From assembly GCA_030278955.1 (NCBI GenBank), contig JAOANR010000004.1:54315459-54379458 (forward strand): a DNA stretch of 64,000 nt, given 5' to 3'. The notes below the pieces were generated by a model. The model worked only from the letters and a program-made list of their open reading frames with translations. It had not been told where the DNA came from and ran no database searches. The position numbers and the translations under genes were made by a program. The number at the start of each line of letters is the position of its first letter. The first letter of the stretch is position 1. The stretch is from Hygrophila difformis. Lineage: Eukaryota; Streptophyta; Magnoliopsida; Lamiales; Acanthaceae. Positions 1 through 10,911 of the stretch are shown piece after piece.

Positions 1-209
1 CTTTGTTGTTTATTTCCAAAGTCTCTCTTGGCTGCTTGACTTCTGCTCCTTCTGCAATTAATGAGCAGAGTTATGAGCAGACCTAACACATATTTACAAC
101 CACATCATCATTGAACCCTAAACCTATTTATGTGCAGATCAGAGTGATTTTATTTTTAACATGCAAATATTGTCAAAGTTATTCAAGATTTATCCATTTC
201 AATGCATCA
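1..209. other. No recognisable gene
   Basis: I see no convincing coding exon, RNA gene or repeat end here. It is the left flank of the first MITE and may be the edge of a gene lying outside the window. Confidence 0.5.
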
Positions 210-305
210 GACCATCTCCAATGGTCCCCTAAAACCCAAAATGGGGTGGCATCTTCTCTCCAACAATACCCTAAAACCAAACCTATTTTAAGTTTTTTGA
301 GTTTT

Positions 306-345
306 ATGAATAGTAAATACTCAAATTTGAGTATTTACTATTCAT
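306..345. repeat. Perfect 40-bp palindrome inside the MITE
   Basis: A 20-base arm starting ATGAATAGTAAATACTC is followed at once by its exact reverse complement, giving a hairpin without a loop. The same palindrome is almost fully kept in copy 2 near 9535-9573. Confidence 0.85.
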
Positions 346-483
346 AAACCTATATCACTTTTTGCAATTTAATTAATTGCAATTTCATCCCTCCAATTAT
401 TGCAAGTTGAATATTAATCTAATTTTGTATTATGCTTGATAATTTTATACTTCATATAATTTTTTTATTAAATTAATTTTATA

Positions 484-728
484 CTCCCTCCTGTCTTTGA
501 AAAAATGAAACATTGGCATAATTTTATACTCCCTCCTGTTTTTAACATAGTTATATAAGATAAAACATAGTCAAGTGAGATATTGTTGGATTCGTCTATT
601 CGCGTAGATTTATATGATCAAATTTTTATAATTTTTATTTTTATACAATTAAAGATATTGAGCGTTAAAAATATGTATTGGATTGCGTGAAATGTAGGAA
701 TGTTTCAATTATATAAAAACGGAGGGAG
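484..728. mobile_element. Stowaway-type MITE nested in the copy 1 MITE
   Basis: It starts CTCCCTCCTGT, ends ACGGAGGGAG and is flanked by TA on both sides (482-483 and 729-730). The paralogous element at 9437-10113 reads straight through with a single TA, so the empty site is visible. The first about 45 bp, including CTCCCTCCTGT, are partly duplicated (484 and 529). The interior carries the core GTCAAGTGAGAT...TCGTCTA found in about ten other copies in this window. Confidence 0.88.
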
Positions 729-1460
729 TATTTAATTAGATTAGAAATTTTAAGGTTTCTTTATAAAATAAATTTTAAACATAAAGATAACTAAATTTTT
801 AAAGTTTTAGTACAATCTTAGCAATCATTAAAAAATTTACATTAGCATATGAAAATATAATTAAACATAACACATCTCAAATACTAAAAAATGTACAATA
901 TTAAACAACTAAATAACTACGCAAACGGAAAATTAAGTTAATAGTCATCTAAATCAATATCGGATCCTCCAACATTATTGAAATACGTAGATGAATTTGT
1001 ATTGAATTTATGTGAGGTTAATGTATAATTTATAAGAAATGAAGGGTATGATTGAAAAGATAAATAAGTTTGTATGGAAAAGAATATATAGAGAATATTC
1101 TTTTAAGTTTGAGTTTAGTGTAAATGGTTGGAGATGAATTACTGTTTGATGTGACATTTACTGTAAAATGGGTTTGAGTTTGGTGTTGGCTATTGGAGAT
1201 GCCCTCGTATCATATCCGATAGATGTCGTCAGAATTCACTATTCATATTATAACTAATACGTACAAACAAACAAACAAACAGAATTCAAAGCTTCGATTC
1301 ATTGGGTTAGGAATCCAAAGTTGTTTGTTCCACATCACTGCTTCATATTTAAAGAACTTGAAAGCTAATTAAAAGTGCAACGAAATACCAAAGCATACGC
1401 CATCAAATCTGAAAATATGAAAAACACAAAATCCAATCGATTCTTCATAGGATTCATGGA

Positions 1461-2270
1461 CTAGATAGCTTCAGCCTTGTTTCCCTTTAAGAAGACATCC
1501 GAAAGGACTTGATCCGACAGCAAAGAGGCCTTGAGCAAGCTCATCGCCTATACCATTCAAACAAACATCAAAATGGATACTACAACATTATATATTAATT
1601 GTAATGATGGATACATAGATAAAGTACATGGTATCGTATGTTATGTACGTACCTCATTCATGCCCAAGTATACGACCTTTTCCTCCAAGGACTTGACATC
1701 CTTCTCACCCCATACCGAGTGGCTAAAGTAATGATGGAGATGGAGGACAAGGGTTTCACTTCCAGATTATCCATCACCATATAATTAGCCGCCTCAGAGG
1801 AGGAGGAATCTTCTACAAAACGCACGTTCGTTCATTAGACGATTGCAATCCGGACAGTAAATTTCTTCTGTCTCATCTGTATAAAACCTACAACTGTTGC
1901 GACAACTGTACAACTCCGCATCATCATCATCATTCGCCCGCAACTGGGGCTGGGGCTTATCAACAATATTAATAATGGGTTCCTCCTGCTTCTTCTTCTT
2001 CTTCTTCTTCTTCTTCTTCTTCTTGCTGCTATCAATAATGTTGTTTAAATTTTGTCTGCTGCTTTGGTCGGTAGAGCTTGTCCAAGGATGATCCCACCAT
2101 TCCGTGCTCCTTCAGCAGAGTGACGACTGTGGCGATGGGTAACATCAGGAGGATGTTGAAGATGAAATCAACGCAATCTTTGGACGCCTCGGCAAACAGG
2201 ACCCTCTTGGCTTCCCCGTCGATAGATCAACAGCCTCATGCTTACCACCGGTGTCTTCTTCTTTCGCCAT
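1461..2270 (-). pseudogene. DUF674 family pseudogene 1
   Basis: The minus strand encodes a DUF674-like protein in pieces. ATG is at 2270-2268, followed by the conserved block AKRVLFAEASKDCVDF and the loop ending TLLKEHGMVGSSLDKLY. A CX3C/CX2C pair (YSCRNSC and CPDC) and the conserved YMVMDNLEVKPL stretch come next. A final 87-nt exon at 1547-1461 encodes a conserved C-terminal block ending GNKAEAI and stop. The donor after 1653 and acceptor before 1547 match the intact paralogue at 6716-7594. The frame is broken: a 4-bp TATC duplication near 2221-2229, a stop after the first domain, a long GAA/TTC run where sequence is missing, and further shifts. It is probably non-functional. Confidence 0.8.
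1989..2024. repeat. (TTC)n microsatellite
   Basis: About twelve TTC units lie in the middle of DUF674 pseudogene 1. The arginine- and phenylalanine-rich ORFs across it come from the repeat itself. Confidence 0.9.
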
Positions 2271-2431
2271 TTTTCTTTTCTTCATTTGCGCTTGCACGTT
2301 TATGTTATTGCTAATGAATATTGAATTTGCTTCCAATCCGTCCTCACTGTGTGTGTGTGTATTCTTCAAAGTTTCAAAAACATATTTATTCTTTGTGAGG
2401 ATTACTGCGCGCTTGCTAATTCTAAAAACTA

Positions 2432-2679
2432 CTCCCTCCCTTATTTTTTTTAGTTATCTTTCTAGCAAATATTACAAGAAACACAATTATTACCACACCA
2501 TCTTCCATTTTTACCCCTCTTACTTGCCAAGAAATATACTTTGGGTGGAGAGAGAATGAACATCATTGGGGAATAAAGGGGTAATATTGAAAAACATTTA
2601 TGGAAATACCTAAAATGACAACTATTGAGGAACTTTTCATTTCTAAATAGACTACTATTTTGAAACGGAGGGAAGGGAG
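2432..2679. mobile_element. Stowaway-type MITE
   Basis: The left end CTCCCTCCCTTATTTTTTTTAG and right end GAAACGGAGGGAAGGGAG are imperfect inverted repeats bordered by TA. It lies about 160 bp upstream of the DUF674 pseudogene 1 start. Confidence 0.75.
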
Positions 2680-3447
2680 TAATTAATTAAATTACAAGAA
2701 AGTCCAAAAGGCAAACAATTTCTCCATCCACAAGTCCAGGACATAATAAAAAAAATATGATACATGTAAATTGCCTCTATTAAAAAATCTAAACGGTTTC
2801 GAATTCAGAAAAAGGCATAAGTATTAGTAGAAAAAAGATGACGTCTATTTTGGTAAGGTTACTTTTTTGATTTGGTTTTTGATTTGATTATATTTGGATT
2901 TAATTGTTAGATTTACGAGATTCCGTTTAGACATTATATACTCTATAGTTGGGGCATCGGCTTTTATTGAAAATAATCCCACCGTTATTATTCTCTAAAA
3001 TTTTAAAAATGTTATACCTGATTATTAATTTTAAGAAGCTATACCGTTGCATTCTGACTCTAAAAACTAACGGAGTCCCCTATTAAAAATGAAATTCTAT
3101 GGGACCAAAAAAATATTTTTATTTTGTATAAATGAAACTTTTAAGTTTAATTAAATTAGTTACGGTTTTTAATTAGATTGGGGCATTTTGCAAATAAATT
3201 AAATTTAAAAAATTGCACACTGACCCCATATGAATTTTTTCCTTAAAAATAGACCAAAGAACTAAAAGTGAAAAAAATAGTTATTTATAATGGGACCAAA
3301 AGTGGGTGAGAGAAACTTTTATGGGACAGAAAGAGGATTTTTTCCGGAGTTATTTTTTTTAAATCACAGGGACGCACAAGCATCGGCATAGGTAAACATA
3401 ACATGAGTATTTTCGGAAATAATCTTTATAGGAGTAATTATAAAAAA
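2680..3447. other. AT-rich intergenic DNA
   Basis: There is no supported gene or RNA. ORFs are short and of low complexity. Confidence 0.6.
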
Positions 3448-3925
3448 ATAAAAATACCCTCAACTATCCAAAATTGTCTAATTTGCAAAAAATTAACCTT
3501 TACAGTTTACACTATACTTCCTCCATCTCATTTAGATTGTTACGTTTGACTTTTTGGCACTATTCACTGTTTAAATTTGATTCGAATTTTTATTATAGCT
3601 ATGTAATAAAAAATATAGTCAAGTAAGATCTTCTTAGATTCGTCTAATCTTCTAGGTTTAGAAGATCCAATTTTTATACTCCCTCCGTCTCACCAATAGT
3701 ATCTCATTTCTTTTGGGCACGGTATTTTATATGGAGATAGTTATTATTTAATGTAGGGGTAGATTATTGTTTAAAGTGATGGTAAATTAGTAATTTATGT
3801 GATATGATTATAATGTTTTTGAATTTCTAATTGATTTATTTATGTGTGATGGATAGGGATGGGTCGGTACGGTATACCGAAAAAATTATGCCGTACCGAA
3901 CTTTACATACCTTGCCGTACCGAAT
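3448..3925. repeat. Direct repeat, copy A (MITE composite, truncated)
   Basis: This stretch reappears at about 4937-5400 with scattered differences. It starts AAAATACCCTCAACTATCC, runs through the left half of one Stowaway-type MITE and the left end of a second (CTCCCTCCGTCTCAC at 3680), and reaches the start of a TAGGGATGGGTCGGTACGG hAT-like element. It stops near 3925 without the right ends, so it is a truncated duplicate of the nest at 5005-6125. Confidence 0.8.
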
Positions 3926-4492
3926 CTCTTGATGCTATGAATAGTGATGGGCTAATAATGGGCTTAACTTTAATTTTTGATTAATCTTATATGTCCATTA
4001 TGTAATTTCATAATTCATTTATTTACTTATGATAGTTTTGAGTTAAGTATTTTACTTGCTTCCTATCAATTTTGATAAATTATCTATATTGAAGGCATGC
4101 ATAATTGTTTATGTTAATATTCAAAACAATGATTTAAATTTTTTAAAAAAATAATTGTGCTTTTATATACTATTTTATGGTTTGATTAGTATTTTTATGT
4201 GCCCATCATATCAGTTAACTTTTTCTTTTTCTTTCGGCGTAGCCAATTTTTTTAACTTTTGCTTTTGAATGCTTTTTTTTAAACTTTTTTGAAAAGTAGT
4301 TCCATTAAAAAAAAAAAAGAACTTTTTGTTGAATATTGACTCTACATCGGCATCCACGTAAACCGTGTATTCCTTCATCAATCGGAAGTCGTGGACATTT
4401 TCATAGCCTTGATTTTAATGCATGCATTTTGACTAGCTTAATGCCTAAGAATTATTATTACGTAATGCCCAAGTTGATTGGCGGTAGGGGTG
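3926..4492. other. Intergenic DNA, no gene seen
   Basis: AT-rich. About 100 bp at 4201-4300 (starting GCCCATCATATCAG) recur at 10173-10275, so this is repeat-derived. No coding exon was recognised. Confidence 0.55.
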
Positions 4493-4936
4493 GGAATAGG
4501 CCAGGCTAACCCACAGGGGCCTATGGCCTAACCTACCGAAGGCCAGGCTAGGCCAGACTTTTTTCGTAAACAAGTCAGACTCGGGCTATTTTGAAAGTCT
4601 ATTTTGCTAAATAGGTTCAGGCCAGACATTATAAAAAGCCTATCAAGCCTACCATGTCGGCCTATTTATCATTGTTATTAGTCTGTTTATGTTTACTGTA
4701 TAGAAATATGTGGTATAACTGTTATTATTTTATATAGAAGTAATTATTAATTTGATCTTCTATAGGTTCTTAAAATATTTATAAGTTTTTAGATATTTGT
4801 AGATGTCGACTTGCCCAAATGCATAAATTCATGTCTTTGAACCTTATGATTACATTCGGACATATATAAAAGAATTTTTACTTAATTTTGAAATAGGCTT
4901 AATCAGGCTTTTAAAAGGTTTATAAACTGGCCTATT
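4493..4936. mobile_element. hAT-like non-autonomous element (probable)
   Basis: It begins TAGGGGTGGGAATAGGCCAG, a terminus style common in plant hAT MITEs, and contains repeated GGCCAGGC/GGCCTA words read in both directions. The right end and target duplication are not clear, so the boundary is approximate. Confidence 0.5.
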
Positions 4937-5166
4937 TAAAAATACCCTCAACTATCCAAAATTGTCCGATTTGCGAAAACTTAACCTCTACAGTTTACAC
5001 TATACTTCATCCGTTTCATTTAGATTGTTACGTTTGATTTTTTGAAACTATTCATTGTTTAAGTTTGATTCGAATTTTTATCATAATTATGTAAGAAAAA
5101 ACATAGTCAAGTGAGATCTTCTTAGATTCGTCTAATCTTCTAAGTTTAGAAGATCCAATTTTTATA

Positions 5167-6070
5167 CCCCCTCCGTCTCACTAATAGTGTTCCATTTCTT
5201 TTGAGCACGGTATTTTATGCGGGGATAGTTATTATATAATGTAGGAGTAGATTATTGTTTAAAGCGAGGGTAAATTAGTAATTTATGTGATGTGATTGTA
5301 ATGTTTTTGAATTTCTAATTGATTTATTTATGTGTGATGGGTAGGGGTGGGTTGGTATAGTATACCGAAAAAATTCTGCCGTATCATATATCGTACCGAA
5401 TTTTACTGTATGAAAATTTTCATACCGTTGCCGTATCGAACCTTTCGGTATACCAAAATTTTTGGTATGAAATATTTCCATACCATTGCCATACCGACAT
5501 TTCGGTAAGTTCGGTATATCTATACAGATATACCGAACCTTCGGTACATACCGCCATACCGGTATCGCGGTATATACCGACATACCGAACATTCACTACA
5601 TACCGACATACCGGTATTGCGGTATATACCGAAATACCGAACATTCGCTATATACCAGCATATCGGTATTGCGGTATATAGCGGTATCGCGGTATATACC
5701 GACATACCGAAGAATCGGTACATACCGACATACCGGTACCGCGGTATATACCGAAGTTCGGTACGGTAACGGTATACCGCGGTATAAAAGAATTTATACC
5801 GTTACCTTACTGAAATCTTACGGTACGGTATCATACCGAAAATTTCGGTATTCTCGGTATTTTTTCGGTACGGTATGTGCGGTATGCGATATATTCGGTA
5901 TTTTTCCCGAGCCTTAGTGATGCGATAGTTGTGTGTTTAAAATTTTAATATATTTATTTATTAATGTGATGCAATGGTGGTGGGTTTAGTAATTAAAGTA
6001 TTTAATTATTTGTTAAAAGAAAAATGTGACAATTGTAATGAGACGGATAAAAAAAATGGGACGGAGGGAG
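5167..6070. mobile_element. Stowaway-type MITE, middle level of the nest
   Basis: The left end CCCCCTCCGTCTCAC and right end GGGACGGAGGGAG are bordered by TA (5165-5166 and 6071-6072). Its interior is split by the hAT-like element at 5342-5916. Confidence 0.78.
5342..5916. mobile_element. hAT-like MITE made of TACCG/CGGTA palindromic repeats
   Basis: The ends are TAGGGGTGGG and, inverted, TAAGGCTCGGG. The flanks GTGATGGG (5334-5341) and GTGATGCG (5917-5924) match at 7 of 8 positions, as expected for an 8-bp hAT duplication. The interior is almost wholly alternating TACCG, CGGTA and ATACCGACATACCGG units of about 20-45 bp, self-complementary at many scales. Tyr/Arg/Thr-rich ORFs here come from the repeat and are not genes. 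Confidence 0.75.
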
Positions 6071-6266
6071 TAATTTTTTACTATACACAATTTAAATTAT
6101 TAACCATTAAAAATATGTATTGGAGGAAGCTAAGGCGACAAAAAAAAAAATTAACTTTTTAAGTCTACAAGAAACTCTTAAAAATAATTACTCCACTTCA
6201 GTTTCAAATCCATGAAAATTAACAAACATTGGATGCACATGAAAAAAATGCTTAACTAGTTGAATT

Positions 6267-6432
6267 TTTTTGATGAGCCATTGAATGTCTGGAAAGAGGT
6301 GGTAGGAGCTCATGCCACACAATTACAAAGGGGAATTAAAGGGATGGATAGGGGGCCGGTGGGAATCGAACATCCAACCTTCCATTGGAAGTCAAGAGAT
6401 TTAACCACTTGGGCTAGGTCCTCATCCACAAA
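6267..6432 (-). mobile_element. tRNA-derived SINE
   Basis: The minus strand has a tRNA-like head with a box A-like TAGCCCAAGTGG and a box B-like GTTCGATTCCC. A short T-run marks the tail on the plus strand. The 10-bp repeat TAGTTGAATT flanks it (6257-6266 and 6433-6442), which supports retroposition. A related truncated copy lies at 29266-29361. Confidence 0.8.
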
Positions 6433-6650
6433 TAGTTGAATTGATGCTGCTTATGTACAAAATGAAAATGACAAATTCCAACAACTCATTCCTTAACTAT
6501 CAACCACAACCATTGTGTTTCTACTTTTTGGCTTTGGCTTTTTTTTTTTTTTTTTTTTTTTTTTTTTCCTAAAGACTAAAGCTCATCCAAACATGCCTTT
6601 ATTCACCTCGGACGCATCCAATAACACAACTAATATCCATCCATCCAGCT

Positions 6651-6657
6651 TATAAAA
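6651..6657 (+). promoter_or_regulatory. TATA box of the DUF674 gene
   Basis: TATAAAA stands 59 bp upstream of the ATG at 6716, a normal plant spacing for a short 5' UTR. Confidence 0.55.
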
Positions 6658-6715
6658 CCCACAGTCCCATACCCAATCTAATTCACAATAATTCATAAAC
6701 CAAACTAAACACGCA

Positions 6716-7594
6716 ATGGCGAAACGTTCATTGAGCATGAAGCTGTTGGTCGACACCCAAACCAAAACTGTCCTCTTTGCTGAAGCCAACAAAGACTGTG
6801 TGGATTTCCTCCTCCACATCCTGTCCTTGCCCGTGGCCACCGTCATAACTCTGCTGAAGAAGCAAAGAATGGTGGGTTCATTGGGGAAACTCTATGATAG
6901 CATACAAAATCTGAATGATTTCTACCTCCAGTCAACTCACACAAAGCAAGCCATTCTGAATCCTGTGGTTCCAAATCGTGCTGCCGCCTCTTCTTTTCCT
7001 CTGCTGCTGGGTAATGAAGGTGCGTCGTCTAATGAAACTGGAAAGAAGTTCTACCGTTGTGGACGCGGTTGTAACAACGTTGCGGATGGCCCACTGGCAA
7101 ATTGTCCAAACTGCGAGGGCCAAATGACAACAAGTATGACATACATAGCTCCTCCTCCTCCGGTGCAGCAGGGGGATAGTAATGAAGGGGGATATGTGAA
7201 AGGGATAGTGACATATATGGTGATGGATGATTTGGAGGTTAAGCCCATGTCCACCATCTCCAGCATCACTTTACTCAACACATTTAAAGTGAAGGAAGTG
7301 GGGTTGCTGCAGGAAAAGGTTGTTAGTGTGGGAATGGTTGAGGTATTTTACACTTACACTTAACATAAAACATTGGTTTTATATATATACACTTGTTGAG
7401 AGTGTTTTAAGTTATGACAATCTTTTTTTTTTTTCATGAATGACGACAATGGGAAGCCTGTATGTGTGGTTAGTGCCATAATTATATGTTGAATGTGTTG
7501 TTGACAGGCTGAGAAATTGTTGAAGGCTTGTTTGCAGTCAGAGCACGTCCTTACTGATGTTTTTATCAGGGGTAACAATGTTGATGCAAGTTGA
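6716..7594 (+). CDS. DUF674 domain protein (intact)
   Basis: Two exons, 6716-7342 and 7508-7594, joined in phase 0 (donor GTATTT, acceptor TTGACAG), give 237 residues. The N-terminus has the family signature: SMKLLVDTQTKTVLFAEA at about 7-24 and DFLLHILSLPVATVITLL at 30-47. Cys115, Cys119, Cys130 and Cys133 form a CX3C...CX2C pair that could bind zinc. YMVMDDLEVKPMS follows, and the second exon encodes LLKACLQSEHVLTDVFIRG. Without splicing the ORF would end at 7363 and lose this conserved tail. The length fits single-domain DUF674 proteins, whose biochemical function is unknown. Two broken paralogues on the opposite strand lie about 4.4 kb upstream and 0.8 kb downstream, so this is a local family in decay. 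Residue and splice calls are read from the sequence; the family name is from memory of the motif. Confidence 0.85.
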
Positions 7595-7982
7595 AGAAAT
7601 TGAACCGCTGGAAGCTCGACCATGACTAATCAAAAGCTGATATGCTATCACATAGAGTAACTTCATGCAAGCCTTATTTTATGTTTTCAGATTTGTCTGT
7701 TGAATTTCATATGCTTTTGTTTGACTTATGATCATCTTCAAGGATCAAAATAGCAGTAATCCGGATGGATGTTCACTACATTTTGAATGTGCCAAGGCTT
7801 TTCTGAAGCTGTTAATGGGTTTGAATTATGTTTTGAGAATTCGGAGTGTATGAGGTCGTCCGTCATAGGGAATGTGCTAATGACCGCAACTTTTTTTTTT
7901 TTTTTTGTTGATTCAAGCAAGATTAATCCAAGGATACCTAAATTAAATTGAACTACCTCAGCATTCAAGGCTAAGAAAATTA

Positions 7983-8227
7983 CTCCCTCCGTTCCTTTTT
8001 AATTGTCGTTTTAGAGATTAAAAAGTGTTCCAAAATAGTTGTCATTTTTAGGTAGTTATACTATGTTTTTACTATATTGCCCTTCACTTTACATAAATGC
8101 TATTTGTTGACATTTATTATGAATGGGTTTAGTTAAAGGGTAAAAATGTAAATTTATGAGTTAATTAATACAAACCTTGGTTATTGAAATTGAGCTGAAA
8201 GAGACAACTAAAAAGGAACGGAGGGAG
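7983..8227. mobile_element. Stowaway-type MITE
   Basis: Clear inverted ends: CTCCCTCCGTTCCTTTTTA and TAAAAAGGAACGGAGGGAG, with TA on both sides. It lies downstream of the intact DUF674 gene and belongs to a different subfamily from the element at 484-728. Confidence 0.88.
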
Positions 8228-8387
8228 TACTACTTTTAGTTTGATGTGCTGTTTGTTCTACATCACTGTTTCATTTTTAAAAATCTTGACAACATAAGAG
8301 TAATTAAAAGGGCAACGAGATATCAAAGCATGCCGTGAAATCTGAAAATACAAATGCACAAAATCCAATCGATTCATGGACTACCTG

Positions 8388-9047
8388 CCTGCTAGCGGCA
8401 GCCTTGTTTCCCTTAAAGAAGACATCCGAAAGGACTTGATTCGACTGGAAAGACGCCTTGAGCAAGCTCATCGCCTATGGCAGACCAACTAACATTAGTA
8501 GCATTCAGGGCACAAAACCCACCATTCAAACATTAAATGGATACTCCAACATTGTAATAATGTACGTATAGTACCTCATTCATGCCCAAGTTTACGACCT
8601 TTTCCTCCAATTAGGACTTGACATCCTTCACTCCATACTTGGTGGCTGAAGCAATAATAATGGAGATGGAGGACATGCATGGGTTTCACTTGCAAATTAT
8701 CCATCACCATATAAGTCTCTACCGCCTTCACTCCATGCCCACAACCTTCATTTCCCTCTTTATTCGCCTTAGGGGAAGAACACTGCAGGCTCGCATCCAC
8801 GTACTTAAAATTATTGAGTTCATTGGATCTCCGCTCCGCATAGTGGACAGAGTTCACTCCCTCCTCCTCATCTGTATATAATAAAAATAGCCGTTGTAAC
8901 AACTGTACAACGTCCCACCGATCGCCAACAACATTAATAACGGGTTCCTGCTGCTGCTGCTGGTGGCTATTAGCGCTGTTTAAATTTTCTCTTGGCTTCC
9001 CCGTCGATCAACAGCTTCATGCTTACCACCGTCTCTTCTTTCGCCAT
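8388..9047 (-). pseudogene. DUF674 family pseudogene 2
   Basis: The ATG is at 9047-9045. The first about 20 codons (MAKEETVVSMKLLIDGEAKR) are intact. The next block, from RVLFAEA to DKLY in the paralogues, is deleted at a junction with AAATTTAAACAG, which brings a stop. Later pieces remain: the conserved YMVMDNLQVKPM at about 8680-8720, and a last exon at 8474-8388 encoding MSLLKASFQSNQVLSDVF. The usual stop of that exon is lost (GCTAGCAGG instead of a TAG). The 3' flank (8250-8380) matches that of pseudogene 1 (1300-1460), so the two share a duplicated segment. Non-functional by several lesions. Confidence 0.78.
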
Positions 9048-9138
9048 ATATTTTATTTACTCCGCTCACGTTATTGCCAAATGAATTTTATTCCAACCTA
9101 AACCTCACTGTGCCGGATTGGATTTGAGTTTAATTGTG

Positions 9139-9436
9139 TTACTCCCTCCATTCCATTTTAATAGTCCTTTTAGAGGGAAATAAAAAGGTGTTCCAAAATA
9201 AAGTCGTGGCATTAATGAATAGAACCTGTTGAAGTCTTTGAGGTAAACATATGTTGGAAGTAAGCATGCATATGCTGCTCCCTCGTGAAGTCAAAAATGC
9301 AGTAACAAGATGCACTAATCTATAAATGCAAATTCATCCTCTGTGACTGTCTGTATAATCCACATACTCTGCCTTCAAACGGAGAAGTACTGATAGCCAA
9401 TAGGTACACACATTTTCTATCTTTTGGGAATACTAA
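9139..9436. other. Truncated MITE end and plain intergenic DNA
   Basis: CTCCCTCCATTCCATTTTAATAG at 9142 is a left Stowaway end with no partner. The rest shows no gene. Confidence 0.5.
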
Positions 9437-10113
9437 GACCATCTCCAATGCTCCCCTAAAACCCAAAATGGGGTAGCATCTTCTCTCCAACAATACCTTA
9501 AAACCAAACCTATTTTAAGTTTTTTGAGTTTTAGGAATAGTAAATACTCAAATTTGAGTATTTACTATTCATAAACCTATATCACTTTTTGCAATTAAAT
9601 TACTTGCAATTTCATCCCTCCAATTGTTGCAAGTTGAATATTGATCTAATTTTGTATTATGCTTAATAATTTTATACTTCATATAATTTTTTTATTAAAT
9701 TCATTTTATATTTAATTAGATTAGAAATTTTAAGGTTTCTTTATAAAATAAATTTTAAACATAAGATAAATAAATTTTTAAAGTTTTGGTACAATCTTAA
9801 CAATCATTAAAAAAATTACATTAGCATCGGAAAATATAATTAAACATAACACATCTCAAATACTTAAAAAATATACAATATTAAACAACTAAATAATGTA
9901 GATGAATTTGTTTTGAATTTATGTGGGGTTAATGTATAATTATAAGAAATGAAAGGTATGATTGAAAATATAAATAAGTTTGTATGAGAAAGAATATATA
10001 GAGAATATTTTTTTAAGTTTGAGTTTAGTGTAAATGGTTGGAGATGAATTACTGTTTGATGTGACATTTACTATAAAATGTGTTTGAATTTGGCGTAGGC
10101 TATTGGAGATGCC
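9437..10113. mobile_element. Tourist/PIF-Harbinger-like MITE, copy 2
   Basis: Ends GACCATCTCCAATG and ATTGGAGATGCC, flanked by TAA at 9434-9436 and 10114-10116. It has the same interior as 210-1203 but without the nested Stowaway element, and is the undisturbed version of that family. Confidence 0.85.
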
Positions 10114-10172
10114 TAAAAGAAGGTTGAACAACTACAGCACTAGTAGTATGACTATGACATGACGCTTGACCA

Positions 10173-10275
10173 GCCCATCACATCAGTTTTTTAACTTTAC
10201 TTTTTTTTTTTTTTTTTGGCGTAGCCAATTTTTTTAACTTTTGTTTTTGAATGCTTTTTTAACTTTTCAAAAAGT
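10173..10275. repeat. Dispersed repeat shared with 4201-4300
   Basis: Both copies start GCCCATCAYATCAG and contain GGCGTAGCCAATTTTTTTAAC, differing mainly in T-run length. The identity of the repeat is unknown. Confidence 0.65.
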
Positions 10276-10289
10276 GTTTTTTTTTAATG

Positions 10290-10510
10290 TGCTTCCTCCC
10301 TTCTATTATAAATGACACTATTAATTAATTAACTATGATTTGAATTTTTAATATAATTATATAAAATAAAATATAGTCAAGTAAAATTGTACTGGATTCG
10401 TCTAATCGCATAGATTTAAAATACCAAATTTTTATAATTTTTGTTTGTATGCAATTTATGTTATTGAGGATTAAAAATGTATATTGAAATTGTATAAAAT
10501 ATTGGTCCGT
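10290..10510. mobile_element. Stowaway-type MITE, degraded
   Basis: It starts GCTTCCTCCCTTCTATTATA and contains the family core AGTCAAGTAAAATTGTACTGG...TCGTCTAATCGCATAG. The right end is eroded. Confidence 0.6.
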
Positions 10511-10911
10511 GGTATTTACAAAAAACAGATGTAAGTATAATCTTAATCTATATAATAAATCCTGAATACTGTTTGGCATGTGCAGACTCTTTTGTCCTTA
10601 TTAAATTTAATTGATCCTTCTTAATTTTATAGATTAATCAGTCATTATATGCTCATTCATAGATCAATGGTACTTAAGTTTACACGTAATCTGCTGACTA
10701 ATTACATGTCATCGGACACATCATCAATATCTATATTTAGATAATAAATCTATCTATTAATATAACAAAATTTTGAGAAAATCTTCATATATATTTTAAA
10801 AAGATATAATTGATTACAAATATATATAAATTCTTAGATTGTATACATAATATTTTAAAAAATATTAATACTATAATATTATTAAATAAATTTAATTAGG
10901 TTACAATTAAA

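Larger units (their letters stand above)
210..1203. mobile_element. Tourist/PIF-Harbinger-like MITE, copy 1 (carries a Stowaway insertion)
   Basis: The ends are inverted copies of GACCATCTCCAAT and ATTGGAGATGCC. A second copy with the same ends lies at 9437-10113 and has a TAA duplication. This copy is longer because a 245-bp Stowaway-type element sits at 484-728. There is no coding capacity. Its own TAA duplication is no longer clear, so the superfamily is taken from copy 2. Confidence 0.75.
5005..6125. mobile_element. Triple MITE nest, outer Stowaway-type element
   Basis: The outer element starts CTTCATCCGTTTCATTTAG after TA and contains the family core GTCAAGTGAGATCTTC...TCGTCTAAT. It is interrupted at 5167 by a second Stowaway-type element and resumes at 6073 with the family tail (AACCATTAAAAATATGTATTGG). 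Its own right end is lost near 6125. Confidence 0.7.

Noticed and set aside
1835..2091. Poly-Arg and poly-Phe ORFs
   Set aside because: They read the TTC microsatellite in DUF674 pseudogene 1 in wrong frames.
5275..5917. Overlapping Tyr/Arg/Ile-rich ORFs on both strands
   Set aside because: They are open only because the TACCG/CGGTA repeat lacks stops in several frames.
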